NCBI GenBank assembly: GCA_015657535.1
Contig: JADHZB010000188.1
Coordinates: 1-10,242, forward strand
DNA: 10,242 nucleotides
DNA from: Nephromyces sp. MM_2019
Lineage: Eukaryota > Apicomplexa > Aconoidasida > Nephromycida
Direction: 5' to 3'
Below are positions 7,901 to 10,242 of this stretch, piece after piece. Position numbers and translations under genes: made by a program. Under the pieces are notes generated by a model. It saw only the letters and a program-made list of their open reading frames with translations. It ran no database searches and had not been told where the DNA came from. The first letter of the stretch is position 1, and every line of letters starts with the position of its first letter.

Positions 7901-9400
7901 TCCAGGCTGCTGAGCAAAAATGCTAGAAAAGATAAGGAAGATTCTGCTTTGTGGAGAAATGAGGCTTTTTCTTCATCTTCTTGTTCAATCGATGCAGAAA
8001 CCCCCACATCCCCGAATTTCCTCTCGTCTCCGTTGCTCAACGTGGAAAGCTTTGATGTCACCAAGCTCGCTACCGCTTCTCCTTCTACCTCTGCTGCTTC
8101 AAAACCTTCTTCTGATGCTTTTTCACCTTTTTCACACAGCCTTCTTCCTCCTCTTCCTGACTTCCCTACAATAGATAGGAGCTCCAAGCAATCTACTCGT
8201 GAAAGAGCCTCCTCTTTAGCGATAGAAGATGACTTTTTTGATGAACAAAAGCGAAATGATGATATTTTTGATGAAGATGTAATTGGAGCAGAGAAAAGCG
8301 ATCAAAATGATGCTGAAGAAGCTCCGAATGCTGAGCAACTGACGTTTGATAACAAGTTTTTGGATGATCTCAGTGAAGAAGACATAAGCGGGTTAGCTAG
8401 AGGTGAAAGAGATGCGGATTCAAAGGCTATTATAGGACCTCAAAGCATCAAGGAGGCGTTGAGGCAGAGTGATGAGCGATTTGAAGATTCTTTTGAGGTG
8501 TGTATGTGTGTGTTATGGTGGTTAAATATGTGTGTTATGGGTGATTGAAGATGTGAATCTAGTGCATTGTGTTGAAGGTATGCCTGTGTGTGTAAAATTG
8601 ATTGCTGTGTGTATGATGGGAAATTGAAGATGTGAGTGTAGTACATTGTGTTGAAGATGTGCGTGTGTGTAGAATTTGATTGATGTTGGTATTGTGGTTG
8701 GTTGCAGATCAGTGTATTGTGCGTAGTTGATGTGTTTGTAGGTGATTGAGGTGTATGTAGAGATGATTTTAATACGTGTGTATTTGATGTGTGTGTACTT
8801 ATGTTTTGTTCTTCCTTCATTAAGCATACAGGCGCTATCAACAAGCTATTCATCAAGTTGGCGTCTTCTGCTGCCGTTTTTTAATGATGCAAGATGTTTG
8901 GCATTCTTTAGAGGAAGTGCATACACAGTTTTGAGGTAGTGGCATGAAGCAAACGCTCGTGCTGCACACATTAACGCTGCACACACGCACTCATGTAGCA
9001 CACACACTAATGTAACACACAGTAGACAGGCCTATAGCGCAAAGAACACTGATGCAGCACACACGCACACACATCAGCACGCACACACATCAGCACGCAC
9101 ACACAAGTACGAACATGCCCATGCACGCGACCGCACACACATGGACACGAGCACACGCACACACAAAGTTAGCGAAAAGCGCTGCTAATCTTATACTATT
9201 TGTATGCTCAAGGCTTTTCATACGCTGCCTGGTATTTCGTCTGTTTTTCCTGCCTTTAGGCTGATGATAAGAGGCTCTTTGGACTAGAGAAACTCCACGA
9301 TTTGCCTGAATTTGATGAAGATGATGAAGATGATGCTTTTACTTCTGATGAAGGAGATGCTGTGTATGATGAAGATTCTCAAGAAGAGAGTGATATGTAG
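3944..9400 (+). CDS. RimP-like ribosome maturation factor, probably plastid-targeted (five exons)
   Basis: Proposed join: 3944-4948, 5234-5446, 5924-6280, 6572-8497, 9260-9400, giving 1213 residues; all four junctions are phase 0. Residues 1-20 are a hydrophobic signal sequence. Residues 22-110 are Ser/Thr- and Lys/Arg-rich with a single acidic residue (D55), like a plastid transit peptide. Residues 200-335 and 795-1213 are acidic and low-complexity. Residues 537-682 resemble the RimP N-terminal domain: strand GLTLYDLHW (560-568), strand LEVFVCKK (573-580), helix SLHDLQQLAKQIGACL (638-653), then VVSSLGESP (671-679) in place of the family VSSPG(L/A)(D/E)R. Residues 685-794 resemble the SH3-like C-terminal domain: DYNECINQEVSVYM, LVLEGILGG and YLPLLRIRRVCL. 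Known for the family: RimP binds the small ribosomal subunit and helps its assembly; bacterial forms are about 150 residues. Inferred here: a role on plastid ribosomes. Odd points are the great length, the insertions in both domains, and loss of the Pro and Arg of the signature. Motifs were matched by eye only. Confidence 0.68.
4238..4257. promoter_or_regulatory. Palindromic element, copy 4 (20-bp perfect palindrome inside exon 1)
   Basis: CTGGGTGTACGTACACCCAG, the longest copy. It is translated as part of the transit-like region (about residues 99-105, LLGVRTP). Its presence in the exon suggests either a downstream regulatory site or that the functional start of transcription lies close by. 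Confidence 0.55.
4297..4375 (+). repeat. Three CA-rich repeats of 27, 25 and 27 bp inside exon 1
   Basis: Copies start at 4297, 4324 and 4349, each CAACTCA(C/T)TC(A/G)CACACA followed by a variable end. They encode NSLTHTDSL, NSLTHRFY and QLIRTHGFL. Repeats of this kind lie in introns and intergenic DNA elsewhere in the window; here they sit in the leader-to-spacer part of the protein. Confidence 0.85.
4949..5233 (+). other. Intron 1, TG-rich
   Basis: 285 bp, starts GTGGATGTG and ends TTCTTCTCAG. The sense strand is dominated by TGTG runs broken by T-rich pieces. The exon 1 frame stays open for 34 codons into it, but the product (VDVYLCWCVCV...) is the usual Cys/Val reading of TG repeats, not the charged composition on either side. 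Confidence 0.7.
5234..5446 (+). CDS. Exon 2 of the RimP-like gene
   Basis: Encodes residues 336-406 (begins TDIAEYDLEYPG). The acceptor is a pyrimidine-rich TTCTTCTCAG ending at 5233. The open frame enters in phase 0, matching exon 1. The 3' end is ambiguous. GTGAAG|GTTGAAG at 5446/5447 gives phase 0 and a G before the GT, as in the other donors. AATCT|GTGTGC at 5475/5476 starts right at the TG-rich tract but is phase 2 and would need the acceptor ending at 5925 or 5931. I prefer 5446. No known domain. Confidence 0.6.
5447..5923 (+). other. Intron 2, TG-rich with a poly-C tract before the acceptor
   Basis: 477 bp with the preferred donor. TGTG/TATG repeats run through about 5476-5850; the phrase CTTTATATGTATGTGTGTG appears near 5574 and again near 5784. 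The frame of exon 2 remains open to 5878 as Cys/Val/Tyr-rich reading of the repeat, which I regard as non-coding. A run of 11 C (5895-5905) stands where the pyrimidine tract is expected. Confidence 0.62.
5924..6280 (+). CDS. Exon 3 of the RimP-like gene
   Basis: Encodes residues 407-525: a mostly helical, charged stretch (for example WRMRAKSSPEEWKLEDDEFD and LLNPPERERFLDWLDL), then a Lys/Glu-rich linker. The acceptor is GCATACACAG ending at 5923, preceded by a run of 11 C. Alternative AGs two and eight bases further on would change phase. The donor is GAG|GTGTGTATGTG at 6281. No recognised domain. It lies immediately before the RimP-like part. Confidence 0.65.
6281..6571 (+). other. Intron 3, TG-rich
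   Basis: 291 bp, GTGTGTATG to CCTGCCAG. The first 90 bases are TG- and GGG-rich; the later part (6430-6571) is more mixed and ends in a clear pyrimidine tract. It contains a 10-bp palindrome GCGACGTCGC at 6408-6417. Confidence 0.7.
6572..8497 (+). CDS. Exon 4: RimP-like core and acidic C-terminal region
   Basis: Encodes residues 526-1167 as one long open frame. The acceptor CCTCCTGCCAG ends at 6571 after a good pyrimidine tract. It holds both RimP-like domains (residues 537-794). The N-domain carries an insertion (residues 582-634) between the LEVFVCKK strand and the SLHDLQQL helix; the C-domain carries a Gly/Glu-rich insertion (about 705-747). Residues 795-1167 are Ser/Asp/Glu-rich, low-complexity and probably disordered. 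The donor is GAG|GTGTGTATGTG at 8498, identical over 19 bases to that of exon 3. A possible 114-nt intron inside this exon is listed separately. Confidence 0.75.
7110..7223 (+). other. Possible in-frame intron (exitron) within exon 4
   Basis: Begins GTGAGT after GAGGAGG, ends TCTTCCGCAG, with a branch-like TGCTAAG at 7207-7213. The length of 114 nt is a multiple of three and both edges fit phase 1, so removal keeps the frame (NEEE-G-KARNHPP). It would remove a Gly/Glu-rich stretch that interrupts the RimP-like C-terminal domain. The segment has no stop codon, so both retained and spliced forms would be translated. Confidence 0.45.
7132..7181 (+). other. G-run cluster, possible G-quadruplex on the sense strand
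   Basis: Runs of 6 G (7132-7137), 7 G (7156-7162), 8 G (7167-7174) and 3 G (7179-7181). They lie wholly within the 114-nt possible exitron and encode its Gly-rich stretch. G runs are common intronic splicing signals, which would fit an intron reading. Confidence 0.5.
8498..9259 (+). other. Intron 4, TG-rich first half and CA-rich second half
   Basis: 762 bp. 8498-8800 is TG-rich with an imperfect duplication. About 8800-8940 is of mixed composition. 8950-9170 is CA-rich, the complement of the first part. It ends with the tract TTTTTCCTGCCTTTAG. It is the longest intron and the only one whose dinucleotide bias reverses. Confidence 0.6.
8545..8682 (+). repeat. Imperfect direct duplication in intron 4
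   Basis: Copies at 8545-8604 and 8624-8682 (period 79 bp), both TTGAAGATGTGA...CATTGTGTTGAAG...TGTGTGTA...GATTG. Local duplication of TG-rich intron sequence. Confidence 0.85.
9260..9400 (+). CDS. Exon 5: acidic C-terminal tail and stop
   Basis: Encodes the last 46 residues (1168-1213), starting ADDKRLFGLEKLHDLPEF, and ends with TAG. Sixteen of the last 28 residues are Asp or Glu, including DEDDEDD. The acceptor TTTTCCTGCCTTTAG ends at 9259 and the frame enters in phase 0, continuing the acidic character of the end of exon 4. That continuity is the reason for joining it across a 762-bp intron. A bridging exon inside that intron cannot be excluded. Confidence 0.65.
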   Translation, partial: ADDKRLFGLEKLHDLPEFDEDDEDDAFTSDEGDAVYDEDSQEESDM

Positions 9401-9744
9401 AGATTCCTATAAAAAATTTTCTTGAAGGCTTTTTATCGCAGCTTTGTGTGTTAGTATGTGTCTTTGATAGTGTGGGTATTCATGGGTGTGTGTCGATTGT
9501 TGTGTATGTGCCTGTGTGTCCAGGTGTGTGTGCACGCCTGAGTTTGTGTGTGAATGTGCCTTTGCCTGCACTTATGCCTGTGTGTATGCCTGCAATCATG
9601 TGAATGTGTGTGGCTTTACATGTAAGTACACTTGAAGAAAGCTAGGAGAGTTTATGCTTTTTTCCAATAGATCTTCAATGCCCTATAAGCAAAACTTATC
9701 AATGATGTAGTGACGCTTCTTTTTATGTATTAGAGAATATCCAT

Positions 9745-9980
9745 CTTCAACTATTCAATGTGTGTGTGTGTGTGTCGTACTGCACTCTTTGGTGTGTGTG
9801 CTGCCGCACAAACCTTAGATGGGTACCCTGCTACTAGGCCATATAGTATGTGCGTGCTCACAGCTCAACTTCAACTATTCCATATGCATGTGTGTATCGT
9901 ACTGCACTCTTTGGTGTGTGTGCTGATACTCACAACTTACATGGGTGCCCTTCTACTATGTCGTCTAGTTTGTGTGTGCT
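9745..9980. repeat. Tandem duplication of about 112-124 bp
   Basis: Copies at 9745-9868 and 9869-about 9980. Each begins CTTCAACTATTC and contains TCGTACTGCACTCTTTGG then TGTGTGTGCTG, with diverged ends. The TG run is longer in the first copy. Confidence 0.85.
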
Positions 9981-10148
9981 AACATCTTTTGCACGATACT
10001 AGCATTAATATTTCAGTTGAGGACTGCGACGATGTATATACAGTATATTAGCGGAAGGCTTCACGGGTGGGAAAGAGGGCGCATTTTGCGTATTTTGCTT
10101 GCCTTCTAGGTTTGCATATATGTCTATGTGTATGCGTGTCCGATTGGG

Positions 10149-10242
10149 TGTGTGTGCCAGTGCGTGTGCCAGTGTGTGTGCCAGTGTGTGTGCCAGTGTG
10201 TGTGCCAGTGTGTGTGCCAGTGTGTGTGCCAGTGTGTGTGCC
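10149..10242. repeat. 12-bp minisatellite, about 7.8 copies, runs off the right end
   Basis: The unit TGTGTGTGCCAG is repeated head to tail; the second copy has TGCG. The 12-bp period would keep a reading frame open, but I see no sign that it is coding. Confidence 0.95.

Larger units (their letters stand above)
9401..10242. other. 3' flank of the RimP-like gene, TG-rich, no gene seen
   Basis: After the stop there is a short AT-rich piece, then TG-rich DNA at 9440-9620, 9757-9980 and 10110-10242. An open frame at 9758-9982 is the Cys/Val reading of TG repeats. A small non-repetitive island at about 10017-10109 has acceptor-like and donor-like edges but ends in a stop. No poly(A) signal could be assigned. 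Confidence 0.5.

Noticed and set aside
8440..8856. Thr/His-rich open frames on the minus strand of intron 4
   Set aside because: They are translations of CACACA, the complement of the intron's TG repeats.
10017..10109. Possible exon in the 3' flank
   Set aside because: TTTCAG and TAG|GTTTGC edges, but the only open frame ends in TAG at its last codon and the others have early stops.

Overview
This window looks like nuclear DNA from a unicellular eukaryote. The main reason is a five-exon gene on the + strand (3944-9400). Its exons join with no in-frame stop across introns that begin GT, end AG and are made largely of TG-rich low-complexity sequence. The predicted product starts with a hydrophobic signal sequence, followed by about 85 residues rich in Ser/Thr and Lys/Arg with almost no acidic residues. 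That is the usual bipartite leader of proteins sent to a secondary plastid, as in apicomplexans and their relatives. The centre of the protein resembles RimP, the bacterial/plastid factor for maturation of the small ribosomal subunit. I infer an apicomplexan or related alga with a complex or relict plastid. I cannot name the species.

Layout. 1-487: non-coding, CA-rich on the + strand, opening with a 24-bp tandem repeat. I read it as an intron of a minus-strand gene. 488-968 (minus): candidate first exon of that gene, with a signal peptide and a good splice donor; the rest lies beyond the window. 969-3943: about 3 kb between the two divergent genes, with no convincing coding region. It is A-rich on the + strand to about 2690, has a CA-rich stretch around 2755-2850, then becomes T-rich up to the start codon. 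3944-9400: the RimP-like gene. 9401-10242: 3' flank, TG-rich, with a duplicated block of about 120 bp and a 12-bp minisatellite running off the right end.

The most notable non-genic signal is a near-perfect palindrome with core GTGTA-NN-TACAC. It occurs four times between 2043 and 4257, three times in the divergent intergenic region and once inside exon 1. It looks like a binding site for a dimeric regulator. A second notable point is a 114-nt segment inside exon 4 with its own donor, branch-like site and acceptor. It is a multiple of three and coincides with a Gly/Glu-rich insertion in the RimP C-terminal domain, so it may be an in-frame intron or exitron.

How the parts fit together: if both signal-peptide readings are right, the window holds the heads of two divergently transcribed genes whose products enter the secretory/plastid route, with shared palindromic sites between them. 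The RimP assignment comes from reading motifs by eye, not from a database search.
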